Positions 1 to 8,048 of a DNA stretch of 36,431 nucleotides are shown piece by piece (positions within the stretch are counted from its first letter, which is position 1; each line of letters begins with the position of its first letter). The translations under genes and the position numbers were made by a program. The stretch spans positions 1-36,431 of the forward strand of contig JAPPGB010000049.1 in assembly GCA_028821475.1 (NCBI GenBank). The letters run 5' to 3'. Source of the stretch: Spirochaetaceae bacterium. Its GTDB lineage: Bacteria; Spirochaetota; Spirochaetia; SZUA-6; Bin103. The notes beneath the pieces were generated by a model that was given only the letters and a program-made list of their open reading frames with translations, was not told the origin of the DNA and made no database searches.

Positions 1-2
1 GC

Positions 3-272
3 GCGGGCGCGCGCGCCGGCGGCGGCGGGGCGGGCGGCGGCCCGCCGAGCCTCGCACAACTGCCGGAGGATCGCCGCGAGATGGTGGTTCAGCGGCTGCT
101 GCAGAACGCCGAGGTGAAGAAGGCCTACGACGCGAAGTTGGAAGAAGACCCCTCGCTGGAGAACGACGAAGCGCGCCGCCTCGAGTTCCTGCAGGAGCAG
201 CTCCAGGCGATCGGCGGATTCCGGGCGCTGTTCGGCGGCGGCGGCGGCGGTGGTGGCGGGTTCGGCAACTGA
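3..272 (+). CDS. C-terminal end of an unidentified glycine-rich protein (5' partial)
   Basis: The frame is open from the left edge to a TGA at 270-272, so this is the last 89 codons of a longer gene. An ATG at 81 lies inside the frame, but in-frame coding continues upstream of it. The visible part has a Gly/Ala-rich stretch, then a charged, probably helical segment (from LPEDRREMV to about LQEQLQAI), and ends in a run of nine glycines followed by FGN. I do not recognise a family. Its last 20-23 bases overlap the start of the response regulator gene, so it is probably translated on the same mRNA. The glycine run is encoded by a GGC/GGT repeat that also provides the GTG start of the next gene. 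Confidence 0.6.
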   Translation, partial: AGARAGGGGAGGGPPSLAQLPEDRREMVVQRLLQNAEVKKAYDAKLEEDPSLENDEARRLEFLQEQLQAIGGFRALFGGGGGGGGGFGN

Positions 273-1020
273 CCGGCGGCCCGGCTCCGGCGCGGCGGCG
301 GCCGCGGGCGTCCCGGACCCGGCGGCGGTTCGCATCCTGGTCGTTGAGGACGATCCCGCCATCGCCGAGCTGATCGGGCTCTACCTGCAGCGCGAGGGCC
401 TGGAGAGCACCATCTCCGCGTCCGCGGAGCAGGCCGACAGCGCGTTGCGCCGGGAGGTTTTCCACCTGCTGATCCTCGACATCAACCTGCCGGGACGCAA
501 TGGATTTCAATTCCTGACCCGGTTTCGCGCCCGCCACTCCACGCCGGTGATCATCGTTTCGGCGCGCGACTCCGACGAGGACAAGGTGCTGGGCCTCGGA
601 GTGGGGGCGGACGACTTCGTCACCAAGCCGTTTTCCCCGCGCGTTTTGCTGGCCCGGGTGCGCACCAATCTCCGCTACCTGCACCACGGGCCGGCACCGT
701 CGCTGCGCACGGTTCGACTCGGTGACTACCTGGTCCACCTGGACGAGTACGCGGTGACCCGCGACGGCGCCTCGATAACCATGGCGCCGAAGGAGTTCGA
801 TCTGCTCATCCACCTGCTCGGCAATGCCGGGCGCGCCTTTACCCCCGAGGAGCTGTACGCCAGCGTGTGGGGCAACCGCTACGGCGACCGCTCCACGGTA
901 ACCGTGCACGTGCAGCGGCTGCGCAAGAAGCTGCACCGTCCGGGAGCGGCTCCGCTGATCGAGACGGTGCCGCGCGTCGGCTATCGGGTGCGTGCCGACG
1001 AGGTGAGTTTCGAGCCGTGA
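250..1020 (+). CDS. OmpR/PhoB-family response regulator
   Basis: DNA-binding response regulator of a two-component system, acting in the cytoplasm. The receiver domain (about residues 27-140) has the acidic pocket Glu33-Asp34-Asp35, the phospho-acceptor Asp77 in LLILDINLPG, Ser104 and Lys126 in TKPF. The C-terminal winged-helix domain (about 155-250) ends with the typical TVHVQRLRKKL and ETVPRVGYR segments. The only usable starts in this frame are two adjacent GTG codons at 250 and 253, both inside the end of the preceding gene, so the two genes overlap by 20-23 bases. The first 26 residues are an Ala/Gly/Pro-rich tail outside the receiver fold. The stop codon overlaps the GTG start of the kinase gene (GTGA), which points to translational coupling. 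The regulated genes cannot be told from sequence; the TolC pair converging downstream is one possibility. Confidence 0.93.
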   Translation: MVAGSATDRRPGSGAAAAAGVPDPAAVRILVVEDDPAIAELIGLYLQREGLESTISASAEQADSALRREVFHLLILDINLPGRNGFQFLTRFRARHSTPVIIVSARDSDEDKVLGLGVGADDFVTKPFSPRVLLARVRTNLRYLHHGPAPSLRTVRLGDYLVHLDEYAVTRDGASITMAPKEFDLLIHLLGNAGRAFTPEELYASVWGNRYGDRSTVTVHVQRLRKKLHRPGAAPLIETVPRVGYRVRADEVSFEP

Positions 1021-2375
1021 CCATCAGAGCCCGGCTCGCCTTGCTGGTCGTCTCGGTGGTGGCCGTACCGATCGGGGTGGTGGGGCTGCTGACCTACATC
1101 GACTCGCGCTCCCTCAGCGATCGCGAGGAGGCGCGCTTCGCGGCGTTTCACGCGGTCCACTCGTGGCTGGCCGCGGAGGTCGCCCCGAACTGGGAGATGG
1201 CCGCCAGCCTCGATCCGCCGCCCGGCCACCACGCCGTGGTGGTCGATGCCGTCAGCGTCGCGCTGGTATCGTCGGTAGCGGGGATAGCGCCCGGTGTGCG
1301 CGTCGACCGCGCCACGTTGAGCGAGCGGTTCCCGCCGCCGCGCCACCGGATCCTGGAGTTCCCGATCTTCGCCGAAGGCGTGCTGGTAGGGGCGGCGTTC
1401 GAAGTGCGCAGTTGGCCGAGCCCGTGGTGGATGCGCTGGCGCTGGTTGCTGGACAGCGGCCGCTACGGTCTGGCGACGCTGATCGTGATCGGCGTGCTGA
1501 TGGTGTGGTGGCTGGCGCACGTGCTGCGCCGTTCGCTCGCCGATCTGCAGCGCGCCTCGCACCGCATCGCCGCCGGCGACCTGGACTTCCGTCTGCGCAC
1601 CGAGGGCCGTGACGAGGTGGCCGCCGTGGCGCGCTCGTTCGATCGGATGCGCCGGTCGCTGATCGAGGAACGGCGCAAGCTGCATGCCGAGCGCGAGCGC
1701 AAGCGCAGCTTCCTGATGGCCGTGTCGCACGATCTGCGCACCCCGTTGACCAGCATCAAGGGCTACCTCGAGGCATTGCAGGATGGCATTGCCCGTGACC
1801 GCGGCGCCGAGCAGCGCTACCTGCGTATCGCCCGCGACCGGGCGGATCTGCTGGAGACCCGCATCGCCGACCTGAACGAGCTGCTGCGCATGGAAACCGG
1901 GGAGTGGCGCATGCAACGCGATCCGCGCAGCCTGAAGACGGTACTCGACGAACTGGCCGGCGACTACCGGGAGGACGCGGTGCTCCTCGGGCGCAAGTTC
2001 GATGCCACCCTCGACCTGCCGGACAGTCTCGTCGTGGACGCCGACTGGAGCCTGTTCTCGCGCGTCACCGACAACCTGATGGAGAACGCCCTGCACTACA
2101 CCCACGGCGGCGATCGCATCCGGTTCGCGGCGCTGCAGCGCAACGGCGAGGTGGAGGTCGCCGTCGAGGACTCGGGTCCCGGCATTCCGTCCGACCAGTT
2201 GCAGCACGTGTTCGACCCGTTCTTCCGGGGCGAAACGGGGCAGCGGGAGCCGGGCAGCGGCCTGGGGCTGGCCGTGGCGCGCTCCATCGTCGAAGCGCAC
2301 GGCTGGCGGATCAGCGCCGGCGCGGTCGCTGGCGGGGGTGCGTGCTTCAAGATCGTGATTCCGAACGGCCAGTGA
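1017..2375 (+). CDS. Sensor histidine kinase (HAMP-HisKA-HATPase)
   Basis: Membrane sensor kinase, cognate to the response regulator just upstream. I chose the GTG at 1017, which overlaps the regulator stop as GTGA, because translation from there opens directly with a membrane segment (about residues 5-25). A roughly 125-residue periplasmic sensor region follows, then a second membrane segment (about 150-173), a HAMP linker, the HisKA H-box with phospho-acceptor His238 in VSHDLRTPLTS, and a HATPase_c domain with the N box (Asn353 in DNLMENALHY), G1 (DSGPGIP, about 385) and G2 (GSGLGLA). All catalytic boxes are intact, so it should be an active kinase. The periplasmic domain resembles no sensor I recognise, so the signal is unknown. 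It converges on the TolC pair with only 35 bp between stops. Confidence 0.93.
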   Translation: MTIRARLALLVVSVVAVPIGVVGLLTYIDSRSLSDREEARFAAFHAVHSWLAAEVAPNWEMAASLDPPPGHHAVVVDAVSVALVSSVAGIAPGVRVDRATLSERFPPPRHRILEFPIFAEGVLVGAAFEVRSWPSPWWMRWRWLLDSGRYGLATLIVIGVLMVWWLAHVLRRSLADLQRASHRIAAGDLDFRLRTEGRDEVAAVARSFDRMRRSLIEERRKLHAERERKRSFLMAVSHDLRTPLTSIKGYLEALQDGIARDRGAEQRYLRIARDRADLLETRIADLNELLRMETGEWRMQRDPRSLKTVLDELAGDYREDAVLLGRKFDATLDLPDSLVVDADWSLFSRVTDNLMENALHYTHGGDRIRFAALQRNGEVEVAVEDSGPGIPSDQLQHVFDPFFRGETGQREPGSGLGLAVARSIVEAHGWRISAGAVAGGGACFKIVIPNGQ

Positions 2376-2410
2376 ACCGGCACGACCGGCTGCGCCGATT
2401 GGCGGCGAGG

Positions 2411-3862
2411 TCAGCGGGCGATGGCCGCCAGTTCGGTTCGCACGTCCTGGCCGAGGTCGATGGCCAGCGACAGGTAGGCGTCGCCGAGGGTGAGCATCGC
2501 GGCGCGCGCATTGCCCTCAGCCTCACGCAACTGCAGCGCAGTCTCTTCCAGCTCCCGGTCGCTGATCGCCCCGGCCGCATGGCGCCGCGTTGCCTGATCC
2601 ATCCGCAGGTTGGCCCGCTCCAGCCGCAGCGCGGCCAACTCCTCGTCCGCCACGGCGCTCGCCAGCGTCAGCCGGGCTCGCGCGAACCGCTCCTCGAGGG
2701 TGCGGTGCGCGGTGGCCAGCGCGCGCCGCAACGTCGCCACCCGCTCCCGCGCCTGTGCGGAGGCGGCTGCATTGCGTCCGCTGTCGAACAGCGTGTAGCT
2801 GCCGGTGATCGACACGCTTACCGACCCGGGGCGCGACGCGCCGCGCGCCTTGCGGTAATCGAGACCAAGCGAAACCGCCGGCAACGCGCCGCGCAGCGTA
2901 CGCTCGGCCTGCAGTTCGGCGCTGCTCAGCGCGGCCTGTGCCTCCAGCACGTCGAGGGCACCGGCGATGGCGGCGGACGGCGTGGGCTCGGTCAACAGGG
3001 CACGCGCGCTCCGGCGCAGCGCGGCGGGATCGGCGGCGGGATCGGCGGCGGGCACGGCCAACGGCGCCGGCGCCAAACCGAGGTCGGCAAAGAACTCGGC
3101 AGTGTCGAGGGCGAGTGCGGCACGCTGCTCATCGATGCCATTGCGTTGGTCGGTAACGGCAATCGTGGCGTCCAACAGCGCCAGCCGATCGGCCGCCCCC
3201 TGGGCAACGCGAAGCGTGGTCCGGGCCAGATCCCGCTCGGCGAACGCCAGGCGTTCCTCGAGCAGCGCCAATGTTTCCGTGCGCTCGGTGAGCGTCAGGA
3301 ATGCGCGCGCCACCTGCAGCGCCACTTCGTTGCGTACCCGTTGCAGGCGCAGCCGGGCGAGCCGCAGTTGGTCGCGGCGATCATGCACCGCCAGGGCCTC
3401 CTCCGACAGTCGTCCCTCGGGCAGCAGGTCCTGCACTACCGACACGCCGTGCACGTCGATCAGGTCCTCGTTGTCGCGGCCCGATCGGTCGAGGTCGACC
3501 TCGCCGGTATAGCTGCCGGCGATCTCCATACCCCACGGCAACGCCAGGGTGGCACTGACCGTCGCGGCGGCGTCCAGGTCGAAGGTGTCGCCTAGGTCGG
3601 CGAAAGTGCCGGTTTCGAGCGGCGCGAGATCGACGCTCGCGGCCGGCGTGGCGCTCACGGAAATGGCCAGACCGCCCTGGTCGATCTCGGCCACTCGCAG
3701 CGCCAACGCGGCTGAACGCGCGGCCGCTTCCGCATCCAGCACGGACGAATGGCCCGCGAGCGCCGCGTCGACTGCGTCGCCGATGTGCAGCGCTTCCTGT
3801 GCGACCGCCGGCAGCGCCGCGGCCAGCGCGATCAGCGCCGCATACCAGGGCGTGCGGCTCAC
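2411..3862 (-). CDS. TolC-family outer membrane factor (second of a pair)
   Basis: Outer-membrane efflux protein of the TolC/OEP superfamily, the outer channel of tripartite export systems. The protein (483 residues) starts with a signal peptide (SRTPWYAALIALAAALPAVAQ) and then shows two similar halves rich in long amphipathic helices with Ala/Leu/Arg/Glu periodicity, as in OEP repeats. Segments such as VRNEVALQVARAFLTLTERTE and AAMLTLGDAYLSLAIDLGQ are typical of the family. The start is the GTG at 3860-3862, which overlaps the TGA stop of the upstream TolC gene (GTGA); the frame is open further upstream, but only as the shadow of that gene. No inner-membrane pump or periplasmic adaptor gene lies beside it in the window, so the partner is unknown. 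Confidence 0.85.
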   Translation of the reverse strand: MSRTPWYAALIALAAALPAVAQEALHIGDAVDAALAGHSSVLDAEAAARSAALALRVAEIDQGGLAISVSATPAASVDLAPLETGTFADLGDTFDLDAAATVSATLALPWGMEIAGSYTGEVDLDRSGRDNEDLIDVHGVSVVQDLLPEGRLSEEALAVHDRRDQLRLARLRLQRVRNEVALQVARAFLTLTERTETLALLEERLAFAERDLARTTLRVAQGAADRLALLDATIAVTDQRNGIDEQRAALALDTAEFFADLGLAPAPLAVPAADPAADPAALRRSARALLTEPTPSAAIAGALDVLEAQAALSSAELQAERTLRGALPAVSLGLDYRKARGASRPGSVSVSITGSYTLFDSGRNAAASAQARERVATLRRALATAHRTLEERFARARLTLASAVADEELAALRLERANLRMDQATRRHAAGAISDRELEETALQLREAEGNARAAMLTLGDAYLSLAIDLGQDVRTELAAIAR

Positions 3863-4923
3863 TGCACCCCCGGGATCGGCGGCAGGTCGATACCGGCGGC
3901 ATCCTGGAGCCGCAGCCAGGCGAACCAGGCCGACCAGCGCGCCGCGCGCACGGCGTCGGCCGCGGCACCCTGGTCCGCGCGCGAGCCGGCCAGACCGGAC
4001 TCGGTGATCACTCCGGCTTCGAACTGTTCCGCGGCACGGCGCGTCCGTTCCTGCTGAAGCGCGAGCTGCAACTCGCGCAGCGTCACCGTGTCGAACGCCT
4101 GCTGAGCGGTCGCGTAGGCGCTGGCGGTCGCGGTCTGCAGGTTGACGGCGGTGTCCTCCAGGGCAGCCTCGCTGCCCACGACGGTGTTGGTGGCCGCCTC
4201 CAGGTCGAGGCGCGAGGTCTCCTCCTCGGACAGCAGCTTCAGGTTGATCTGGTCGATCTCCAGTTGCCGAGCGGCGAGCCGGTGCTCGGCGCGCCGGGCG
4301 GTGGCGGCCGTGTACGTGTCCGAGGCGCCCAACTCCGGCAGCTCGGGCGGCTGCGAGGTGAGCGCCGCCGCATCGAGGTCCGCGGCGTCGATGCCGGTCA
4401 TGTCGACCAGGTTCGGCAGGGTGTTGAAGCGCCGCTGTTGGCGTGCCGACGCCAGGTTCAGTTCGGCGCTGAGCGCCGCCACCTGGGCCTGCAACTGTTC
4501 GGTCCTGCCGGCGGCTCCTACCCGCACGCGCGCATCGGTCAACTCCAGGTCGAGCGTGGCGAGGCGCAGGCGCTCTTCCAGCAGGCTTACCTGCTCGTTC
4601 GCCTGTTGCAGGCTCACGTACCCCTGCGCGACCGCCAGCAGCTCGCGGGTGGTGCCCTGACCGGCGGTGAGTTGCGCGCGCTCCCACTGCAGCGTGGCCG
4701 TCATCTGATCGAGCCGGGCATCCGAAGATGCCGAGGCGCGGTCAAATGCCACGCGCGCGTTTTCCCGCTGCAGTGCGAGCGACGCCAGGTTGGGATTGGC
4801 GTTCTCCGCCGCGGCCAGAGTCTCGGCGATCGTGAGCCCCGATTCGGCCGTGTCCTGTGCGATGGCGGCCATCGAGAGTGCCAGCAGACAGATCGTGGCC
4901 GTTGCAGCGATGCGCATGTTCAT
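3859..4923 (-). CDS. TolC-family outer membrane factor (first of a pair)
   Basis: Second member of the same superfamily, first in transcription order. It has a signal peptide (MNMRIAATATICLLALSMAAIAQ) followed by 330 residues of helical, Gln/Ala/Leu/Arg-rich sequence with coiled-coil character (for example ALQQERTRRAAEQFEAGVITES, a common OEP-type segment). At 354 residues it is shorter than a typical TolC (about 430-490), so the beta-barrel strands may be reduced. The start at 4923 is fixed by a good ribosome binding site (GGAGGG, 4 bases before ATG). The stop codon is shared with the GTG start of the downstream TolC gene, so the two are coupled and may form a mixed trimer or two separate channels. 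A TATACT hexamer lies about 110 bp upstream (5031-5036). Confidence 0.82.
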   Translation of the reverse strand: MNMRIAATATICLLALSMAAIAQDTAESGLTIAETLAAAENANPNLASLALQRENARVAFDRASASSDARLDQMTATLQWERAQLTAGQGTTRELLAVAQGYVSLQQANEQVSLLEERLRLATLDLELTDARVRVGAAGRTEQLQAQVAALSAELNLASARQQRRFNTLPNLVDMTGIDAADLDAAALTSQPPELPELGASDTYTAATARRAEHRLAARQLEIDQINLKLLSEEETSRLDLEAATNTVVGSEAALEDTAVNLQTATASAYATAQQAFDTVTLRELQLALQQERTRRAAEQFEAGVITESGLAGSRADQGAAADAVRAARWSAWFAWLRLQDAAGIDLPPIPGVQ

Positions 4924-5087
4924 GAGTCCCTCCAGGAAAGCCCCCCGCATGCCTGCCGCTGGACTCCGGGAAGAGGGGCGGTTGCAGCGGCTCGGGGCGA
5001 GCTTTCTCGGTTTGTATTTGCCCCTCCGTCAGTATACCGGGATGCACCGGTCAAACCGCCGAGGCAGCCATCAATTCTCGGTAAACA

Positions 5088-5115
5088 CACGGCCGGGCGG
5101 TGCCGCCGGGCCGTG
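5088..5115 (-). terminator. Stem-loop directly after the transhydrogenase gene
   Basis: An imperfect GC-rich inverted repeat begins immediately after the TAG stop: the outer 7 bp (CACGGCC / GGCCGTG) pair perfectly, with further pairing after bulges. On the minus strand it is followed by TGTGTTTACC, a weak T-rich tail. This could be an intrinsic terminator between the transhydrogenase gene and the TolC genes. Confidence 0.4.
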
Positions 5116-6414
5116 CTACCAGTAGCTCAGGGCGTCGGCGAACAGGGCGGCAAGGTCGGCCTCGGAGGCGGGGCGGGGCGCCAGCTTGGTGACCCGGTGC
5201 TGCGGCAGGGTGCCCGCCACCAGCGCCGGGATGTGCTGTTCCGTAAACCCGACGGCGGCCAGGCCGGCCGGCATGTCGACGCCGCGCATCAGGTCGATGA
5301 TGGTGTCCGCGAGGATCGACCCGGCGTCGCCGGATTCGGCTCCCCGCGTGTCTGCGCCCATCAACCGCGCCGCACGCAGGTGGCGCCGCGGATCGGCACC
5401 TGCGGTAAAGCGGAACACCGCGGGCGCGTTGAGGATGACCGACATGCCGTGCGGGCACATCGGGTGGTCGTCGGGGTAGCCCGCCGGTTGGTAGCCGGGT
5501 CCGGCGGTCTGGTGGGCGGCCACCATGCTGGACACCGGGTAGGACATGCCGTGCGGCAGGTGCACGCCGGCGTTGCCGAAGCCGTAGCCGGCGAAGGTGG
5601 CGGCGAGCAGCATGGCGGAGCGCGCCTCGGTGTCGTCCGCATCGCGCATGGCGCGCACCAGGTTGCCGGCTACCAGTTCGATGGCGCGTTCGGCCCACAG
5701 GTCGCTGATCGGATTGGCGCCCTGGTAGGCGGGCCGCAGGGCCGGGTCGGCCGGCGCTTCGCGCGCGGTGTACGGCATCGCCGTGAACGACTCGACGGCG
5801 TGGCACAGCACGTCCAGCCCGCTGCTGGCCGCCACCACCGGCGGCAGCGTGCGCGTGTTGTCGGGGTCGACGATGCCGAGGGTAGGCCGCAGCGCGCGGT
5901 GCGCGATGCCGGTCTTGGCGCCCATCTCCAGGTAGTCGAAGATCGCCACGCCGGTGGTCTCGCTGCCGGTGCCGGCGGTGGTGGGCACCGCCACCAGCGG
6001 CTGCAGCGGGCCCGGCACCGGCTCGCCGCGGCCGATCGGGTGGTTGACGTAGGTGAACAGGTCGGCCGGATGGGTGGTGTACAGGTTGGCCGCCTTGGCG
6101 GTGTCGATGGCCGAGCCGCCGCCCACGGCGGCGAAACCGTCGCAGCGGGCGTCGCGGGCGGCGCGGACCGCGTCCAGAAACGAGGCGTCGCTCGGCTCCA
6201 CCCTGGTTTCGGCGAACAGCACCGTGTCGATGCCGGCACCGCGCAGCGACTCGCGCGCCACCGCCACCGGCTCCAAGGCCGCCAGCACCGGGTCGGTCAC
6301 CAGGAACGCGCGCCGCACGCCGAGCGCGCGCAGCTCGAAGCCCAACTCGCCGGTGGCGCCGGCACCGAACTTGATGCGCGCCCCCTCCATGTTCAGAATC
6401 GTCTCAGTAGCCAT
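5116..6414 (-). CDS. Iron-dependent alcohol dehydrogenase family protein, hydroxyacid-oxoacid transhydrogenase type
   Basis: Group III metal-dependent alcohol dehydrogenase. The closest match by motif is hydroxyacid-oxoacid transhydrogenase (HOT/ADHFE1), which couples oxidation of 4-hydroxybutyrate to reduction of 2-oxoglutarate. Visible features are the nucleotide-binding segment AAVGGGSAIDTAKAANL, the loop PTTAGTGSETTGVAIF, and metal ligands Asp/His in SGLDVLCHAVES, His in HLPHGMSYPVS and His in PHGMSVILNAP. The segment YQGANPISDLWAERAIE is characteristic of HOT rather than simple alcohol dehydrogenases. The length (432 residues) fits. I prefer the ATG at 6414 over a GTG at 6435 because translation opens with MATETILNMEG and a GGAAACGG sequence lies just upstream. 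It stands alone between two hairpins, so it is probably a single-gene unit. Substrate assignment is inferred from family resemblance only. Confidence 0.85.
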   Translation of the reverse strand: MATETILNMEGARIKFGAGATGELGFELRALGVRRAFLVTDPVLAALEPVAVARESLRGAGIDTVLFAETRVEPSDASFLDAVRAARDARCDGFAAVGGGSAIDTAKAANLYTTHPADLFTYVNHPIGRGEPVPGPLQPLVAVPTTAGTGSETTGVAIFDYLEMGAKTGIAHRALRPTLGIVDPDNTRTLPPVVAASSGLDVLCHAVESFTAMPYTAREAPADPALRPAYQGANPISDLWAERAIELVAGNLVRAMRDADDTEARSAMLLAATFAGYGFGNAGVHLPHGMSYPVSSMVAAHQTAGPGYQPAGYPDDHPMCPHGMSVILNAPAVFRFTAGADPRRHLRAARLMGADTRGAESGDAGSILADTIIDLMRGVDMPAGLAAVGFTEQHIPALVAGTLPQHRVTKLAPRPASEADLAALFADALSYW

Positions 6415-6475
6415 GTCCGTTTCCGTGCCGACCACGATGCCCGTTCCGGGCGCCGCGTGGGAAGCGCATGGAACG

Positions 6476-6510
6476 AACGAAAAGGAGCCCCGGCGGGAGG
6501 GCCGGGGCTC
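6476..6510 (-). terminator. Rho-independent terminator of the hsp20 gene
   Basis: A perfect 10-bp stem (6485-6494 with 6501-6510, GAGCCCCGGC / GCCGGGGCTC) around a 6-base loop. On the minus strand it is followed by CTTTTCGTTCG, giving a T4 tract. It sits 36 bp past the hsp20 stop codon and before the transhydrogenase gene, so it should separate the two minus-strand genes. Confidence 0.75.
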
Positions 6511-6545
6511 GGGTATCGGATGCGGGGTGCGTAGTCGCGCTGCCG

Positions 6546-6998
6546 CTAGGCGGCGCTCTTCACGGCGATCTGCCGGGCCTGCGCCCTGGCGGTCTTGGGC
6601 ACCGTCAGGGTCAGGAGGCCATCCTTGAAGGTGGCGCTGATCGCGTCGGCGTCGACATCCTCCGGCAGCGTGAACGAGCGCCGGAACGCGCCGGAGCGCC
6701 GCTCGCGGATCACGTACCCGCCCTCTTCGCGCTCTTCGTTCGTCTCCTGCCGGGACGCGATGGTCAGCAGGTTGTGCTCGACGTTGACGGTGAAGTCCTT
6801 CTCCGTCAGGCCGGGCAGTTCCGCCTCCAGGTGGTAGGCGTCCGCCTTCGTCTGCACGTCCACCCGCGGCGCGGTCACCGCGTGGCCGGCAAGTCCCGTG
6901 CCCGCCGGCAGCCCCCAGTTCTGAAACACGCTGTCGAACCAGCGGTCGAAATTCGCCAGTGTCGGGCGATGCGGTCGATAGGTAACCAGGCTTCTCAT
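6546..6998 (-). CDS. Small heat-shock protein, Hsp20/alpha-crystallin family
   Basis: ATP-independent holdase chaperone. The 150-residue protein has a short N-terminal arm (with FDRWFDSVF), an alpha-crystallin domain from about residue 45 (RVDVQTKADAYHLEAELPGL) and the diagnostic strand region FRRSFTLPEDVDADAISATF followed by DGLLTLTVPK. The C-terminal tail is short and lacks a clear IxI motif; the nearest candidate is RQIAV. A very strong ribosome binding site (AGGAGG, 6 bases before ATG) fixes the start. It is preceded by a near-consensus sigma-54 promoter and followed by an intrinsic terminator, so it is a self-contained, separately regulated unit. Confidence 0.95.
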   Translation of the reverse strand: MRSLVTYRPHRPTLANFDRWFDSVFQNWGLPAGTGLAGHAVTAPRVDVQTKADAYHLEAELPGLTEKDFTVNVEHNLLTIASRQETNEEREEGGYVIRERRSGAFRRSFTLPEDVDADAISATFKDGLLTLTVPKTARAQARQIAVKSAA

Positions 6999-7036
6999 GT
7001 CGTTCCTCCTATGAGTTTGGTCTTCACCAATCTATA

Positions 7037-7053
7037 AGCAGTAACCGTGCCAA
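7037..7053 (-). promoter_or_regulatory. Sigma-54 (RpoN) promoter for hsp20
   Basis: On the minus strand this 17-mer reads TTGGCACGGTTACTGCT. Compared with the RpoN consensus YTGGCACGRNNNTTGCW it has one mismatch (C for the first T of TTGC), and it keeps the essential GG and GC dinucleotides ten bases apart. The predicted transcription start is near 7026, leaving a leader of about 28 bases containing the strong ribosome binding site. Sigma-54 control of small heat-shock genes is known in some bacteria (for example E. coli ibpB). It implies an enhancer-binding activator, which is not in this window. Confidence 0.75.
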
Positions 7054-7278
7054 CTTCTGAAGCGTGGGATTCTGCCCGTTCTGGGCCGTTTCCCGGGATC
7101 GTTCGGCTCGGCTCCGGCGGCGAACTGGGTCGAAACGTCACAGGATGGCGAATCGGGGCTGTCGATGGGTCATTATCCCCCACCTCGACTGCGCCGGCGG
7201 CTCGGACTGTGGCATGTGTGCGTGGGCGGTAGCGCCTCGGGTGCCGCTCGCGTACGCTGCCGGAGTCGGAGTGATTCC

Positions 7279-7821
7279 ATGAGCGATCGACCTCCCGTCC
7301 ATGTCCCCGTCCACCACCACGGGCCGCCGCGGTACCGGTTCTGCAGCGGCTGTGCCGCGCCGCTGGAGCGTCGGAGGGTGGAAGGCAAGCTGCTGCCGGT
7401 GTGCCCGCGGTGCGGGCAGGTGGTCTACGCCGACCCCAAGGTCGCGGCCGGCACGATCATCGAGGACGCCGGCCGCATCCTGCTGCTGCGGCGCGCCATC
7501 TCGCCGGCGCGCGGCCTGTGGACCTTCCCCGGCGGCTACGTGGACCGCGGTGAGCCGGTGCCCGAGGCCGCGGCCCGCGAGGCGCGCGAAGAGGCGGGCG
7601 TCACGGTGGCGGTAGACGACTTGCACGGAGTGTACTCGGCGCGCGGCGTCGCGGTGGTGCTGATCGTGTACCGCGCGCGCATAGCCGCCGGCACGCCGCA
7701 CGCCGGTCCGGAAGCGCTGGAGCTGCGCTGGTTCGACCCGGCGGACATTCCCTGGCAGAAGCTGGCGTTCCCCAGCACCGCCGCGGCGCTGACCGATTGG
7801 CGGAACAAGGGATCGGATTAG
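7279..7821 (+). CDS. NUDIX hydrolase with N-terminal zinc ribbon
   Basis: Pyrophosphohydrolase acting on a nucleoside diphosphate linked to another moiety. An N-terminal zinc ribbon (Cys22/Cys25 and Cys42/Cys45) is followed by the Nudix domain. The Nudix box runs from Gly86 to Val108 and matches the GX5EX7REUXEEXGU pattern, with the metal-binding Glu residues in REAREEAGV. The layout resembles a shortened NudC-like protein (NADH pyrophosphatase), but the SQPWPFPxS motif of true NudC is absent, so the substrate is open. Start choice: ATG at 7279 with GGAG seven bases upstream. The frame is open further upstream, but that stretch is Arg-rich and looks non-coding. Length 180 residues. Confidence 0.9.
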   Translation: MSDRPPVHVPVHHHGPPRYRFCSGCAAPLERRRVEGKLLPVCPRCGQVVYADPKVAAGTIIEDAGRILLLRRAISPARGLWTFPGGYVDRGEPVPEAAAREAREEAGVTVAVDDLHGVYSARGVAVVLIVYRARIAAGTPHAGPEALELRWFDPADIPWQKLAFPSTAAALTDWRNKGSD

Positions 7822-7903
7822 GCAACCAGCCGCGGCGGGTCGACCGGCCGCCCCGCGCGCTACGCAGCCTCCGGCAGCCGCGCCGACCGTGCCGAGGGCG
7901 ACC

Positions 7904-7922
7904 GAGCGCGGAGTCCGCGCTC
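7904..7922. other. Perfect hairpin after the NUDIX gene
   Basis: GAGCGCGG, loop AGT, CCGCGCTC: 8 bp of perfect pairing in the 227-bp space between the convergent NUDIX and glnS genes. There is no T tract, so it may help end transcription or protect a 3' end rather than act as a classical terminator. I see no gene in the rest of 7822-8048. Confidence 0.35.
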
Positions 7923-8010
7923 GCACCGGCGGCACCACGCCGGCATTCCGTTGCCGCTACGGTCGGGGTGCGGGCCGCGCCCGCCGTCGATGGCAACCAA
8001 CCGTGGTTCG

Positions 8011-8041
8011 CCGCGGCAGAGCGAGTTCCGCGCTGCCGCGG
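8011..8041. terminator. Long stem-loop at the 3' end of glnS
   Basis: CCGCGGCAG pairs with CTGCCGCGG over 9 bp. An A/G mismatch and three more pairs (GCG/CGC) continue the stem to a 5-base loop. It lies 8 bp past the glnS stop codon. No T run follows on either strand, so its role as a terminator is inferred from position and stability alone. Confidence 0.4.
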
Positions 8042-8048
8042 TTCCGGT

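Noticed and set aside
981-2300. Long open frame antisense to the histidine kinase
   Set aside because: His/Gln/Arg/Ala-rich shadow caused by high GC at third positions; the opposite strand has a complete kinase with all motifs. The same reasoning removes the long antisense frames over 3799-6534 (+), 7797-9725 (+), 20638-22719 (+), 24719-26753 (-) and 34449-36404 (-).
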